In this document: in pieces, positions 51,901 to 57,107 of the stretch
Numbering within the stretch: position 1 is the first letter of the stretch
How the letters are laid out: each line of letters starts with the position of its first letter
Program-made: the position numbers and the translations under genes
Notes under the pieces: generated by a model
What the model was told of the DNA's origin: nothing
The model's database searches: none
What the model saw: only the letters and a program-made list of their open reading frames with translations
Assembly (NCBI GenBank): GCA_029204225.1
Contig: CM055097.1
Location: 65,646,917-65,710,916 of the forward strand
Source: Diphasiastrum complanatum
Taxonomy: Eukaryota > Streptophyta > Lycopodiopsida > Lycopodiales > Lycopodiaceae
Direction: 5' to 3'
DNA: 64,000 nucleotides

Positions 51901-54900
51901 ATTGGCACGCGGTGACTCGTTGTTATGGACCCGCGTCAGTGTGCACAACTGTCGCGTGTCGTTAGTCATGCGTGACTCCTATGGAGGGAGATGACCCACC
52001 TGGACTATGTACATAGAGGTGGATCTCCATGAGCTGGGCATTCATTCTCTCCTGGAGAATGAAGAGCTCTTCGACTGGTGGTCAGGTCAGGACGAGTATC
52101 TAGGCCTCAGGATGTAGGTAGGTGAGGGTCGAGGGTAAGGCATGGTGGTATGGGACACCATGGCTTACTTGAGATCCGAGCTTGCTTGATGGTGGTCTGT
52201 AGCTCCAGTGCACGGGGGTGAGGTGGCAGTACCTCTACGGTTGGGTGGTAACGTAGTGTTTGTCACTTGTTTGTACTTTAGCAATGACCGGCATGACGAT
52301 GGGGATTCTAGCACTCGCCCAGCTCCTTCCTGCTCCAGCGGAACTCCCCCTTGGGCCTAGTTGCTCACTGACTCTATCGCTAGCCGTTGGTTGTCGCTGG
52401 CTCCATCGCTAGGCCTCCACGCTCAGATCTAAGCTTAGCCTTTAGCCAACAAGGATGCATGGGGATTTTTGTACCTCCACTCCAAATCTGCCTACAAATT
52501 TCCTATCTCCCCTTCAAACCCTATTTTGGATCTTGATAAACCCAGTACTGCTCTCCCTTTAACCCCCAAGCACGATCACGATTCGATGCCTCCATCACTC
52601 TCTTCAGTGGTCTTTGCACTAGGTACAGATAGTGTAAGGCTATTCCAGCTTCTTGCCAGCCACCCGACTGTCCAATCTTGGGCAAAGGTTCTCAAAGGTC
52701 CAGGTAAAACGGACGCTCCAGTTTCCTTCATCTCTGCTACACTTACTGAGAGCCGATTGCAAGAGCAAAAGGCTCTTAATGTTCGTGTCAAAGGCGTCCC
52801 GGATTCCTAGGATGCCCTTAAGGAAGCCAAGGAATATTTGAAACTAATCTCTAGCACTACGACCATGCTTTGGACTCAGCTGGCCAAGTATCAAAACTGT
52901 CTCTAGACCTTGCTGAAAGCTATAGTGAGTATTGATGACCACCCGTATACCAACGTCCCAAATGATTACCTGGACCACCTTGGTGTATTGTTAGCTCAAA
53001 ACACTTGTATCCCTAAATTGCCCACCTTTTACATCAATACAACCTTGTGATACTGGTAGTCCTTGATTTGTCTTAAATTGGTACGACTACATGAAATTAC
53101 TAGATGAATCTCCTCAAGCATAAAGAATTGGAGCACACATACCTCACCAAAGAAAAGCGCGGCCTTGAAAATCCTTAGATGCACAATCTCCAAGGCAACA
53201 AGCACTTACTAATGACAAAAGAAAGCAACTTCGAATTCTTCACATATGTGGAGAGGACTCGAGAGACTCCCAAATCATGTGTAACAATTTTTGTCTATTT
53301 TTGAAAATGGACATTTGATTACAAATTTGCTTAGGTTTAGTACTGTAGAACTACTGCAGTATTTTTCTACATTACCATATGTATACAAAAATAGTAAAGT
53401 AATCTACATGCCATGTAAGTAACTAGTCAGATCATTTATTTGGTGTGTGTAAGTGAATGTACTATTACTAAGCATAGTCAAAGCAGTAATTACATAAAAC
53501 AGCCCCAAATCATTTTTTTGATATTATTTGTCTATTTTCTAATTTAAACAATTAATAAAGATTTTGCTTATATTTTTTGTAGTCTAGAACCAGGTATTCT
53601 CATGGACTAAGGCACATTTGCTAAAAGCAATTGCATGAGAAGGAGCTAGGGAGGAGACCAACCCCCTTGGAAGTGGTATACTAACTAAAAATGCTTCCTA
53701 ACCCTCTCTCTAGCCAACCTCCACAAAATCTTATACTACTAGGGTGTAGAGAGGGAGATTCATTCACATGAGTGCATAATTACTTTCAAACGTTTGAAAC
53801 ACATTTGAAACCAGAGTTTCAAACATTTGAAACGTTGTTGACCCTTTTTAGGGTTTTCTTAAGGGTTTTGAGCAACCAATATGCTAATTTATGGGTTGCA
53901 AGCTTTAAAATGTTATGAAAGTGGTTCAGTGAGCATGTAAAATGAGCAAAAGCATTGAATCAACTATGATAAACAGCAATCATACTATTTTGTGCAAAAA
54001 CCTTTCAATGATAGCGTAGAACTTCAAGCGACGTAGTGTAGAACTAGGGAGAATTTAGGCTCTCAAATGGTCATTCATAACCAAAATGGGGGCCCTTCTT
54101 TTTTCTCTTTTTTTTGAGCAAAATTCTACGTTTCAAACACGTTTGAAATGTCGAAGTTTCAAAAGCGATTGAAAGTTACAATGCATGAGCGTTAGCTTGA
54201 AAGCAAAAAGGAGAAAAGACAATCCAATATCCACTCTCTTGGAGCTTTGGCATACAATTAAAGGGCGGGTTGCCAATGGCCGCAAATTTGGAAAATTCTT
54301 GTTTTCCGACCTCCCTTGTTTGTTTCTTCTCTAATCTTGTAGATATTCATTGCTCGTGTATGTCCTAGGTTGCGCAATAGTAGCACAAAAGGTCCTTTTC
54401 TAAATTAAGGATCTTGCTTAAGCCTTATACATGCATGAAAATGTAGATCCATTGAGATCTTATCTATTTTAACTTGCTCATGATGCTCTCTTTCTTTGGA
54501 TTCTACTTATCAATGCATGTCGATCTTGTGATGTAGATAAGTGTATGTTGTGATGTTAGATTTCATAAGTATACACGCATACAATTTCGTAGGACGTAGG
54601 TTGAGACTCATAGCAATAGATTTTCATTGCATATGCAAGTATTGGAAATCGAGCACCAAATGGGTCAAGGTTTCTTGCAAAGGTGATTCCTATTTACGAT
54701 GACCATCGTGTTAGAAATGGACTTGCTAGGCAGCCAAGCTCTCTGCTTCATTGGGAATGTTAGGGAGTTAGTAGTGGCTAGGTTTATGCATTTGATGGGA
54801 ACATGTTGCGTGGATGGTGGAGCTACATATGATGTGTCTACTAACTTGCTTAGTATTGCATGTGAATGATTCTACAATACGTGATCATAAAATTAATGAA

Positions 54901-57074
54901 CCGTGTACGGTTCACCACGATTTTGAGAACCGTACGGTTCTCAGAAAATTTAAGGGGGAACCGTGGTGAACCGTACTAATTAATTAATTGATTGATTAAT
55001 TTTTTTTTCCTAACCCCAAAAACAGCCTAATTTATGCAAAAAAAAAGGCCAAAAAAAGTGTCTATGTCTGTGAAATCTGTGTCTGTGTCTTATGTGAAAT
55101 CTGTGTCTATGGATTTTTACAGTTCTATTTTACAGTTCGAATTATCATAAACAGCCCAAAAACTGTAAAATGAGGGCCAAAAACTATTTTGGGGGGAAAT
55201 TGGCAAAAAATTAATTAATAATTAATCGAATGCAAGAACCGTACCACGGTTCAATGAACCGTGGTACGGTTCCTTCCACGGTTCCCAAGACCCACGATTC
55301 TGGGAACCGTGGGTTCTATGTACGTGATATAGCTCAAAGGGTGATGCATGTGGCCAACAATGGGTTGTCATGAATTAGGACGTTATGCAATCATTAGGGT
55401 TTCTAGCATGCATGTAGCTATGGTGGGGTGATATATTTTATTCCCATCATGTTTATGATTTTCATTTATGTTTATTTCTGCAACAAAAAAAATGATATTT
55501 TATGGTAATCGGTTAGAGATTGTTACAACTACAAAAAGTGTTTGGGCCAATTTTACAATTACCCAAGCCAAACCAAAGCTAGAGAGTGGCTTATGGGATG
55601 TGTCTCATTTAGCAATTACATGTAGTTGAGTAGCTTGAACTAGGAACTAGTGGCTCAAAATTTGGAAAACTAGGGTCGTGAATTTCATTCAGCCTTTGTA
55701 CTTTGGAGGTCTAATGCATTTTGATTTTATTTACCCCACCATGGAACATATGTGTACCATGTCGTGAACTAGAGGTTTGTCACAAGTGCATACAAAAAAA
55801 TATTCATTAACTAATCTTGAACAATCATAAAGACTTGGCTTCATTCCTAGCTTTACACTTCTTAAAAATTTTCTTTCCTCTCCCAAACCATCATCAAGAA
55901 TCATTGTAATGTTTTCCCCTTCCACTTAGAATCAAAAGAGACGATTTCTTAAGAGATGTACATTGTAATGGGTCACTAGAGATTGTTTACAAGCGGTCTT
56001 AGCAACTAAAAGTGTCCAAATATCTACTTAGAATGCTTTTAGCAAGACTTAAGTGAATAATATTTGATGTCAACAATGTTGACTTATGCAATAAAGACTG
56101 CCTAAGGTCAGCCATGAGCAAAGCTTTACTTGAAACAGGAGTCTCCAGTACAAAAATTGATTATTAACAGATTTCAGTAAGTTGATATTAAAACTAAATT
56201 TTTCATCAAAACTATGAATGTCAAAACACTACCTTTCTTTTTCTGAAATAGTAATTTTTTGGAAAAACAACATGGTGTTAAGAGAATTTCAGCTTAGGTC
56301 TTCCTGGAGTGATTTGCTACCTATTTTAAATATATAGCATGTCCAATGAATGGCAAAGGAGATTTCACTCATATGATCGTGTTTTTGGTGCTTGCACTAT
56401 TTTCTCCCAATCTTAGGGTGCTTTCACACACAATTGTAAGGCATGTCTACTTGTCAAAAAAACTCTACGTTCACTGGAGATTAAGAATAAGAAGGCCCTT
56501 ACCCCATTTCACATAGAAAAGTGAGGTCCTCCATGTGGCAGATGACTTCACTCAAAAAATGCTAACATGGAGCAAGTGGAGATGCGAAGGAGTATTCCCC
56601 AACATCTCGACATGCCCTAGGGCCCCGATGTTTTAGGAGCCTTTAATTTTTTAAGGCGGGAGAACATCCATGTGGTTCATATAGGATAGAGAAGAGAGAA
56701 CAAAGGTCTCCCAAACAGGTTTCTGTGCGAAATGGGGGGCAATGGAGGGAGGTGAAGAGGGCTCATGAAGGGGGTAAGTGTCAACATCACTATTGGCCCC
56801 CCTTGCGTGTGAAAATACTTTGAGTATGCAAGGCTTGAACACCTGCGATGATAACATACTTTGCAATCAACATAATTGCACACGAATTGTCCTAAGTGAC
56901 AGAAAATTGCAGGTTGTGATTCCCAGTCAATCTGAATGGACAAATAGTAATACCGAAACAGAATCCCAGAGTGCTGATGAGTGCTTTATTGCAGATTACG
57001 ATCGAAACCGATGACACCACTGACAAGCTTAACGCTCCAAAAGTACCCAGCCGGGGACTTGTTCCCTCAGTCAT
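14225..57074 (-). CDS. UXT: UDP-xylose transporter, UXT2/UXT3-like; seven coding exons
   Basis: Nucleotide-sugar transporter of the plant NST-KT/triose-phosphate-translocator superfamily. Arabidopsis UXT proteins move UDP-xylose from the cytosol into the Golgi lumen for xylan and xyloglucan synthesis. The coding exons are 57074-56954, 39311-39127, 38958-38891, 38809-38677, 18395-18234, 18036-17764 and 14353-14225. They sum to 1071 nt (356 codons plus stop), all junctions keep frame and use GT-AG, and the length matches the family's roughly 350 residues. Diagnostic stretches include SSVSIVICNKAL, NLSLGFNSVGFYQMTKL, STQLLYQSCPYQA, the VIGKTSPVTYQVLGHLKTC block, and a DPLL...PLWN...KDF tail like that of UXT3 as I remember it. 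About ten membrane helices are expected. Introns 1 and 4 are 17.6 and 20.3 kb and full of transposons, yet no exon is damaged. The exact UXT paralogue is not certain. Confidence 0.93.
14430..14660. repeat. Partial MITE, inverted relative of the 54886-55320 element
   Basis: In reverse complement this matches the left half of the MITE at 54886-55320. Shared parts are an A-rich core after TTTTGGGGGTGGG, an ATTAATTAATT run, then TTCACCACGGTTCC, TTTTCTGAGAAC, GTACGGTTC and CCGTGGTGAACC. No matching second end or target duplication was found, so its left end is uncertain. It lies in UXT intron 6 close to exon 7. Confidence 0.7.
15364..15620. repeat. Palindrome-rich MITE-like element (GAACGTTCC family)
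   Basis: The ends carry CGAAACG/CGTTTCG words, and the interior repeats GTTCCGGAAC and GAACGTTCC palindromes around an AT-rich core with a T-run. The architecture parallels the 435-bp MITE at 54886, but with a different palindromic word. No clear target duplication was seen. Confidence 0.45.
15664..15786. repeat. MITE fragment truncated by the copia LTR
   Basis: It contains three GGTTCGAACCG-type palindromes and a core ending TTTTTTGGCATTTTCC. It stops exactly where the copia LTR begins at 15787, so the LTR probably inserted into it or deletion joined them. Confidence 0.5.
15787..16870 (+). mobile_element. Truncated copia: 5' LTR, primer site and gag fragment
   Basis: The LTR runs 15787-16197, starts TGTTAGGAAT and ends ATTCTAACA. 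A TATA-like CTATAAGAG lies near 16033. The primer site TGGTATCAGAGCC follows directly (16198-16210). A gag (UBN2-type) fragment at about 16575-16840 reads AVGPKDAWDILKNTYETV and then ESITDFITRVKDLRDQL. The rest of gag, all of pol and the 3' LTR are missing. It lies in UXT intron 6, antisense to the gene. Confidence 0.85.
16958..17030 (+). repeat. (CT)n microsatellite, about 73 bp
   Basis: A pure CT dinucleotide tract. It is one of eight or so (CT)n/(AG)n tracts in the window; this one is not obviously joined to a LINE end. Confidence 0.97.
17076..17196. repeat. GC-rich palindromic element (GGACGCGTCC words)
   Basis: Repeated GGACGCGTCC and GTCCGGGCCCCGGAC palindromes flank an A/T-rich core (CAAAAAAATTTTAAAAAA). 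The layout is like the other palindrome-word MITEs here. No target duplication was identified. Confidence 0.4.
17764..18036 (-). CDS. UXT: UXT coding exon 6, about residues 224-314
   Basis: 273 nt. The acceptor is TTAACAG|TTC. It encodes FFIILSCLISVSVNFS, FLVIGKTSPVTYQVLGH and GIAVVGMGLYSYTC, ending LALPQ. The donor CCGCAG|GTGTGC is weak but is needed to reach the conserved last exon. Retention of this intron would add 18 residues and stop at 17707-17709. Confidence 0.93.
18234..18395 (-). CDS. UXT: UXT coding exon 5, about residues 170-223
   Basis: 162 nt. The acceptor is ATGCCAG|ATG and the donor is GTGCTG|GTGAGT. It encodes MTNTIQKKFKVSSTQLLYQ, SCPYQATTLFLAGPF and NQNVFAFNYTKNVL, near-identical by eye to the UXT2/3 sequence as I remember it. 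Confidence 0.94.
19004..19070 (+). repeat. (CT)n microsatellite
   Basis: A pure tract of about 67 bp. About 90 bp further on lies an (AG)n tract (19160-19199) that abuts the 3' end of LINE copy 1. Confidence 0.97.
19160..19199 (+). repeat. (AG)n tract at the 3' junction of LINE copy 1
   Basis: Read on the minus strand (the LINE's own orientation), the LINE tail CTAATTCTAATTC runs directly into (TC)n. This is the same junction type as in LINE copy 2 at 27126. Confidence 0.95.
19200..22186 (-). mobile_element. LINE copy 1 (family A), 5'-truncated, minus strand
   Basis: A 3-kb non-LTR retrotransposon copy, nearly identical by eye to 24141-27126 in the opposite direction. It keeps the end of the endonuclease domain, the whole reverse transcriptase, the C-terminal zinc finger and the complete 3' UTR with terminal stem-loop (19230-19258) and the tail (TAA)n then CTAATTCTAATTC. 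The 5' truncation point is at 22186, where the sequence passes directly into (CT)n. It lies in UXT intron 4 in the sense orientation of the gene. Confidence 0.95.
19440..22186 (-). pseudogene. LINE family A ORF2 (copy 1), 5'-truncated, reverse transcriptase intact
   Basis: About 900 codons are open to the natural stop at 19440. The truncated start reads TISNHSLLHIS, the last endonuclease motif (SDH in copy 2, SNH here). The reverse transcriptase has GFRPGYSTSDQIFILR, FVDFRKAFDSVPR, STIGVKQGCPLSPTLFALYI and an intact YADD near 20850. The C-terminus has a C-x2-C...H-x4-C finger (CQLCSLQEVEDEFHFIFRC), then QAHITQFF, a canonical PIP-box pattern (19617-19640), and ends TTTITHYFRLARS. Without the endonuclease or a start region it cannot act as an autonomous element. 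The role of the family's ORF2 protein is target nicking and reverse transcription. Confidence 0.93.
22187..22275 (+). repeat. (TC)n microsatellite between head-to-head LINEs
   Basis: A pure tract of 89 bp joins the truncated 5' end of copy 1 directly to the first base of the 5' UTR of copy 2. Confidence 0.97.
22416..23336 (+). CDS. LINE family A ORF1, L1-like RNA-binding protein
   Basis: 306 codons from the first ATG (MAPKKKGGVLTPP). After a Pro-rich leader, residues about 65-170 have heptad-like Leu/Lys/Glu runs (EQLEQENIYLKQRI; INSLEKQVEE), consistent with a coiled coil. A domain starting KKAFNIRVRGI and ending FIYMDDDLTN...RKKIILEAKEKGQRVVFIDG follows. Coiled coil, then an RNA-binding fold, then a C-terminal DDLT...R module resembles animal L1 ORF1p. 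Typical plant L1 ORF1 proteins, with a DUF4283-type RRM and a zinc knuckle, look different. No CCHC knuckle is visible. The expected role is binding LINE RNA in a ribonucleoprotein. It ends in TAG, in frame with ORF2. Confidence 0.85.
   Translation: MAPKKKGGVLTPPSLLDTPPSPVVMEEPSSVIETSDIPVNMAAIDYTPSKPTESLFAYDLSFIRQEILGLKKQLHLFEAENSKLAKDLFGVTERVEQLEQENIYLKQRIAEKSALEETSNKINSLEKQVEETKTWAALFKPDDMGSNLSSLAKQVEETTSILKQGNHSQISSFPKENDLETVLGEQARRAKKAFNIRVRGIANGGKPLEEATDLLISKLSHVADGFDTAWRSKFDDNVLFIKFRSLSQRNAALRLRAKLKGTFIYMDDDLTNTQWLARKKIILEAKEKGQRVVFIDGKPRFFDLPQ
23337..26885 (+). pseudogene. LINE family A ORF2 (copy 2): endonuclease-reverse transcriptase, inactivated
   Basis: The reading frame is the same as ORF1 and opens right after its TAG. 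The APE-type endonuclease has LRLGFWNCNGF, AETHE, GDFNART, HSVVDYF and SDHS. The reverse transcriptase follows with FVDFRKAFDSVPR and the GVKQGCPLSP block. The catalytic box reads ILLADDVV where copy 1 has ILLYADDVV: one codon is missing near 25469. A TAA at 26298-26300 replaces the Leu codon of copy 1, and the frame then continues to 26885 with the CCHC-like finger, the PIP-box QAHITQFF (26685-26708) and the ARS end. No AUG precedes the endonuclease in this frame, so translation must involve readthrough, reinitiation at a non-AUG codon, or similar. Confidence 0.93.
27067..27095 (+). other. 3'-terminal stem-loop of LINE family A
   Basis: The outer stem is GTCTT/AAGAC and the inner stem is GTGCCC/GGGCAC with a CT loop. 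It is followed by GTTAATAATAATAATTC. Copy 1 has the same at 19230-19258. Family B has the same layout at 33854-33883 with a changed inner stem. It is probably the recognition structure for target-primed reverse transcription. Confidence 0.8.
27135..28515 (+). mobile_element. Chimeric, decayed LINE fragment (family B-like)
   Basis: It begins directly after (CT)n inside reverse transcriptase (HALGQAGFKTQHSTND), with stops and deletions. The catalytic box reads YVDDVALLSS. It continues through ISMLARMIRAKPSLPHQII to the start of the zinc finger (RLCQLC). There it switches to an ORF1 segment, EQAKRAKKALNIKVRGI (near 28335-28390), and then to the family B 3' UTR. The terminal stem-loop is at 28476-28505 (AAGAC changed to AATAC), and it ends in (CT)n. 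ORF order is thus scrambled. Confidence 0.85.
28516..28554 (+). repeat. (CT)n then telomere-like CCCTAAA repeats at the 5' end of LINE copy 3
   Basis: A short CT tract is followed by TAAACCCTAAACCCTAAACT, the plant telomere motif in three near-perfect units, and then the 5' UTR of LINE family B. Confidence 0.85.
28665..30033 (+). pseudogene. LINE family B ORF1, long Pro/Ser/Ala-rich leader, frameshifted near start
   Basis: The likely ATG at 28665 gives MARRTRG. The frame then slips near 28690 into the long frame (ALAPPLLPDPPLPS...), by comparison with family A MAPKKKGGVLTPP. About 220 residues of Pro/Ser/Ala-rich repeats (SAPP units) precede a coiled-coil-like stretch, QTLKLEIIHLRTENQELRTE. 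Then comes the RNA-binding part, starting SKALNIRVRGI and ending FMDDDLTYIQ...RRAIYRDGAVRYLDG. The terminal domains align by eye with family A ORF1. The frame ends TAG at 30031-30033. Confidence 0.8.
30087..33703 (+). pseudogene. LINE family B ORF2: endonuclease-reverse transcriptase with one frameshift
   Basis: The endonuclease starts HLGIWNCNGIHSSS and has METHE, GDFNARTA and HSVVDYLMGS; the last motif is SNHS rather than SDHS. The reverse transcriptase has FVDFRKAFDSVPRS and then, across a one-base frameshift near 32030 (after ALYERVLGCF), STIGVKQGCSLSPTLFGLYI and an intact YADDVV. The C-terminal CCHC-like finger (CQLCSLSMVETEEHFLFTC) is followed by the PIP-box pattern QSQITSFF (33425-33448) and a Ser/Arg-rich tail ending ALITSFYNAS...LAS. 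No in-frame AUG precedes the endonuclease start; the frame is open back past the ORF1 stop in the -1 phase. Confidence 0.9.
33854..33883 (+). other. 3'-terminal stem-loop of LINE family B
   Basis: The outer stem is GTCTT/AAGAC and the inner stem is ATGCC/GGCAT with a TTTT loop. It is followed by ATTTATAAAGCTTC and (CTT)n. Relative to family A, the first inner pair changes from G-C to A-T on both sides. Confidence 0.8.
33893..33984 (+). repeat. (CTT)n followed by (CT)n at the 3' end of LINE copy 3
   Basis: About 35 bp of CTT units pass into about 53 bp of CT units. The TTC units may be LINE tail and the CT units target. Confidence 0.95.
33985..36993. other. UXT intron 4 interior, no gene recognised
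   Basis: Anonymous intron sequence. A minus-strand frame at 34929-35228 has no recognisable motif. CCTCCTCCTC at 34991-35000 could be the polypurine tract of the minus-strand element whose primer site lies at 36994, but no matching LTR pair was found. Confidence 0.4.
36994..37030 (-). mobile_element. Isolated LTR-retrotransposon primer site and LTR edge
   Basis: GCTCTGATACCA (36994-37005) is the complement of the initiator-Met primer site. TGTTACTTCC (37008 on) looks like an LTR edge for a minus-strand element whose LTR lies to the right. No gag or pol and no second LTR were recognised, so this is an old or non-autonomous remnant. Confidence 0.5.
37031..38676. other. UXT intron 4, 5' part; possible LTR body at its left
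   Basis: The left few hundred bases may be LTR of the remnant at 36994. The remainder up to the exon at 38677 shows no gene, RNA or transposon signal that I can support. Confidence 0.4.
38677..38809 (-). CDS. UXT: UXT coding exon 4, to about residue 169
   Basis: 133 nt. The acceptor is ATGTCAG and the donor is CAAATT|GTATCC. It encodes SANVQLSLILLLIGVGIA, then TITDLQLNILGSIL and LTTCVAQI. The AG|T junction with exon 3 gives the Ser expected at this site. The downstream intron is 20,281 bp. Confidence 0.92.
38891..38958 (-). CDS. UXT: UXT coding exon 3, about residues 103-125
   Basis: 68 nt, too short to be obvious as an ORF. The acceptor is CTGCAG|ATG and the donor is TTCAG|GTATTT. It encodes MTKLAIIPCTVLLETVFL followed by RKQF, directly continuing exon 2 as in Arabidopsis UXT proteins. 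It ends in phase 2. Confidence 0.92.
39127..39311 (-). CDS. UXT: UXT coding exon 2, about residues 41-102
   Basis: 185 nt. The acceptor is TGTCGCAG and the donor is TATCAG|GTATAT. The exon encodes TTLTSWHLAVTFCSLHVA, EHKPFDSRTVMGFG and NLSLGFNSVGFYQ, core transporter segments of the UXT family. It ends in phase 0. Confidence 0.93.
39312..40829. other. UXT intron 1, 3' part, no gene recognised
   Basis: AT-rich anonymous intron DNA between exon 2 and the tandem repeat at 40830. The minus-strand frame at 40371-40733 has no family resemblance. Confidence 0.4.
40830..41460 (+). repeat. Degenerate tandem repeat, period about 215 bp
   Basis: Two good units start near 40832 and 41049 (TCGTGAAACCGAACTAGTCG and TTGTGAAACCGAAATAGTCA), each followed by GTGTA(A/G)AATGATGCTC and later by a TGGTCATCAA/TTTTCATCAA block. 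A third, weaker unit starts near 41355. No coding content. Confidence 0.6.
42102..42463 (+). repeat. 181-bp tandem duplication inside the left gypsy LTR
   Basis: Units start at 42102 and 42283 (GGATATGTGAGCCTAGGGTC). The right LTR contains only one unit, near 45691, so the duplication arose after insertion or in one template strand. Confidence 0.85.
43431..43857 (+). pseudogene. Gypsy gag remnant
   Basis: The frames read LKPPKYMGAIAVHTTDAVENW-like and then, after a frameshift, NLKQGNRSVQKFVDKCIEAL and FQFVEGLRKRAGKPA. This matches the retrotransposon gag pattern (substrate patch, then Q-G-N-R-S-V...F...F...GL). It is non-functional. Confidence 0.65.
44290..44990 (+). pseudogene. Gypsy RNase H and integrase remnants
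   Basis: The RNase H region has EKELFAIIHTLKAWRHYLYG and YTDHDTLKYF, followed by LRGRQARWAKLTQEF. Downstream, ILVVVKRLTKMAHFIPT belongs to the integrase core. Reverse transcriptase and the rest of integrase are missing, and stops and frameshifts abound. Confidence 0.8.
45955..46031 (+). mobile_element. LINE 5'-end remnant, left of the gypsy insertion
   Basis: After TCTCTCTCTC the sequence continues CGACTCCTCTGTCCTGCTGG, reminiscent of the (CT)n-GCTAGCGCTGCTGCC start of LINE copy 2. The gypsy element at 46032 interrupts it (target repeat CTCGC), and it resumes at 52314. Confidence 0.5.
46032..46557 (+). repeat. 5' LTR of the gypsy chromovirus
   Basis: Starts TATTACGTACCC (changed from TGTTATGTACCC in the other LTR) and ends TCTAACA. 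Equal in length to the 3' LTR. Confidence 0.93.
46574..48103 (+). other. Long 5' leader of the gypsy chromovirus
   Basis: About 1.5 kb from primer site to gag, with several A/T homopolymer runs (near 46770, 46800 and 46900). No ORF of known family was seen. Confidence 0.6.
48104..48990 (+). pseudogene. Gypsy gag with altered zinc knuckle
   Basis: The ATG at 48104 gives MDPVMPSGEGPSSPPPPPDV. The capsid-like part includes FRGKAFTWWQDL-type sequence (LRGKAFTWWQDLKERA) and PRFASQIDPILLNLHFILGL. The frame shifts near 48890. The knuckle in the next frame (48949-48990) reads CFSCMEKGNLSKHC, where the zinc-binding His of CX2CX4HX4C is Asn. Capsid function may be partly kept but nucleic-acid binding is likely impaired. 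Confidence 0.85.
48991..49788 (+). pseudogene. Gypsy protease and partial reverse transcriptase, catalytically dead
   Basis: The protease segment reads VTVLFDDGSTHNFINAKLV; the active site is normally D-S/T-G and here is DDG. Sequence then jumps to reverse transcriptase at LPFGLTNAPATFQQMMNDIL, so the protease C-terminus and the first RT motifs are deleted. The catalytic box reads VVMYLQNILIYS (49426-49437 encodes YLQN) instead of YLDD, removing both metal-binding aspartates. The frame breaks near 49755. Confidence 0.88.
49785..51775 (+). pseudogene. Gypsy RNase H, integrase and chromodomain, frameshifted
   Basis: RNase H includes VDTDASEFVVGAVL and MTDHQSLKYICDAKDLRGRK. The integrase zinc-binding part has HPGIQRTLDLVRQNFFWPKM, but the usual Cys pair is missing (NNANK follows). 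The frame shifts between 50640 and 50700. The integrase core has SMDFVVGLPKTRSDHDAIW, SDRDSKFTGKFW and DGQTERVNQTLED, keeping the D, D and E positions. A C-terminal chromodomain reads EFLVHWKGKTDDEDTWE, which in chromoviruses guides integration to modified histones. Confidence 0.9.
51788..52313 (+). repeat. 3' LTR of the gypsy chromovirus
   Basis: 526 bp, starts TGTTATGTACCC and ends TCTAGCA, followed by CTCGC. Confidence 0.94.
52314..52930 (+). mobile_element. LINE ORF1 remnant, right of the gypsy insertion
   Basis: The reading contains SFISATLTESRLQEQKALNV and RVKGVPDS before a stop at 52808-52810. LINE copy 3 has SFISATLTEEKLRDSKALNI at the same place in ORF1, so this is the same LINE lineage. 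Upstream sequence (52319-52440) resembles a LINE 5' UTR and joins the 45955-46031 piece. Its 3' end is not defined. Confidence 0.75.
52931..53781. other. UXT intron 1, no gene recognised
   Basis: AT-rich sequence with no supported coding, RNA or transposon feature. Confidence 0.4.
53782..54176. repeat. MITE-like element (GTTTGAAAC family), about 395 bp
   Basis: Imperfect terminal inverted repeats: ACTTTCAAACGTTTGAAAC on the left, and on the reverse strand of the right end ACTTTCAATCGCTTTTGAAAC (given as ACTTTCAATCG then CTTTTGAAAC). Subterminal CGTTTGAAACG-type palindromes occur at both ends. No clean target duplication was found. The length is similar to the 435-bp MITE 700 bp away. Confidence 0.55.
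54177..54877. other. UXT intron 1 between two MITEs
   Basis: No gene or further element seen. Confidence 0.4.
54886..55320. mobile_element. hAT-like MITE, 435 bp, with perfect 8-bp target duplication
   Basis: The element is flanked by TACGTGAT on both sides (54878-54885 and 55321-55328). Ends are CATAAAATT...TTCTATG, inverted over a few bases, with subterminal GAACCGTGGTTC, CCGTACGG and GTACCACGGTTC palindromes at each end. The core is A/T-rich with GCCAAAAA/TTTTTGGC words. An 8-bp duplication and short CA... ends fit the hAT superfamily. It has no coding capacity, so it would depend on a transposase elsewhere. Confidence 0.85.
55329..56953. other. UXT intron 1, 5' part, no gene recognised
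   Basis: AT-rich. Short frames at 55731-55925 and 56651-56943 show no family match. Confidence 0.4.
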
Positions 57075-57107
57075 TGTTTCCCAGATATTATGGATAATTG
57101 ATTGCAC
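56954..57107 (-). CDS. UXT: UXT exon 2 (first coding exon): end of 5' UTR and residues 1-40
   Basis: A GTTGCAG acceptor precedes 57107. The ATG is at 57074, chosen because MTEGTSPRLGTFGAL leads straight into the conserved GALSLSVVSSVSIV helix. The donor follows 56954 (TTCG|GTATTA) in phase 1. Joining to the next exon rebuilds Ala in F-A-T-T-L-T-S-W, exactly as expected for the family. Confidence 0.92.

Larger units (their letters stand above)
46032..52313 (+). mobile_element. Ty3/gypsy chromovirus with chromodomain, inactivated
   Basis: It is bounded by CTCGC repeats (46027-46031 and 52314-52318). Two 526-bp LTRs (46032-46557, 51788-52313) differ at roughly a dozen positions by eye. The primer site TGGTATCAGAGCC is at 46560 and a purine tract (TTAAAGGGGGAGGGAA) precedes the right LTR. 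The order gag, protease, reverse transcriptase, RNase H, integrase, chromodomain is that of gypsy chromoviruses. A deletion removes the protease-RT linker and the start of RT, several frameshifts occur, and key catalytic residues are changed. It lies in UXT intron 1, antisense to the gene. Confidence 0.95.

Noticed and set aside
41726-52313. The two adjacent gypsy elements as one element
   Set aside because: Each has its own LTR pair, primer site and distinct target duplication (CAAAT and CTCGC).
56651-56943. Minus-strand ORFs just inside UXT intron 1
   Set aside because: They read through the exon 1 donor into the intron or are unrelated; the spliced exon explains the conserved part.
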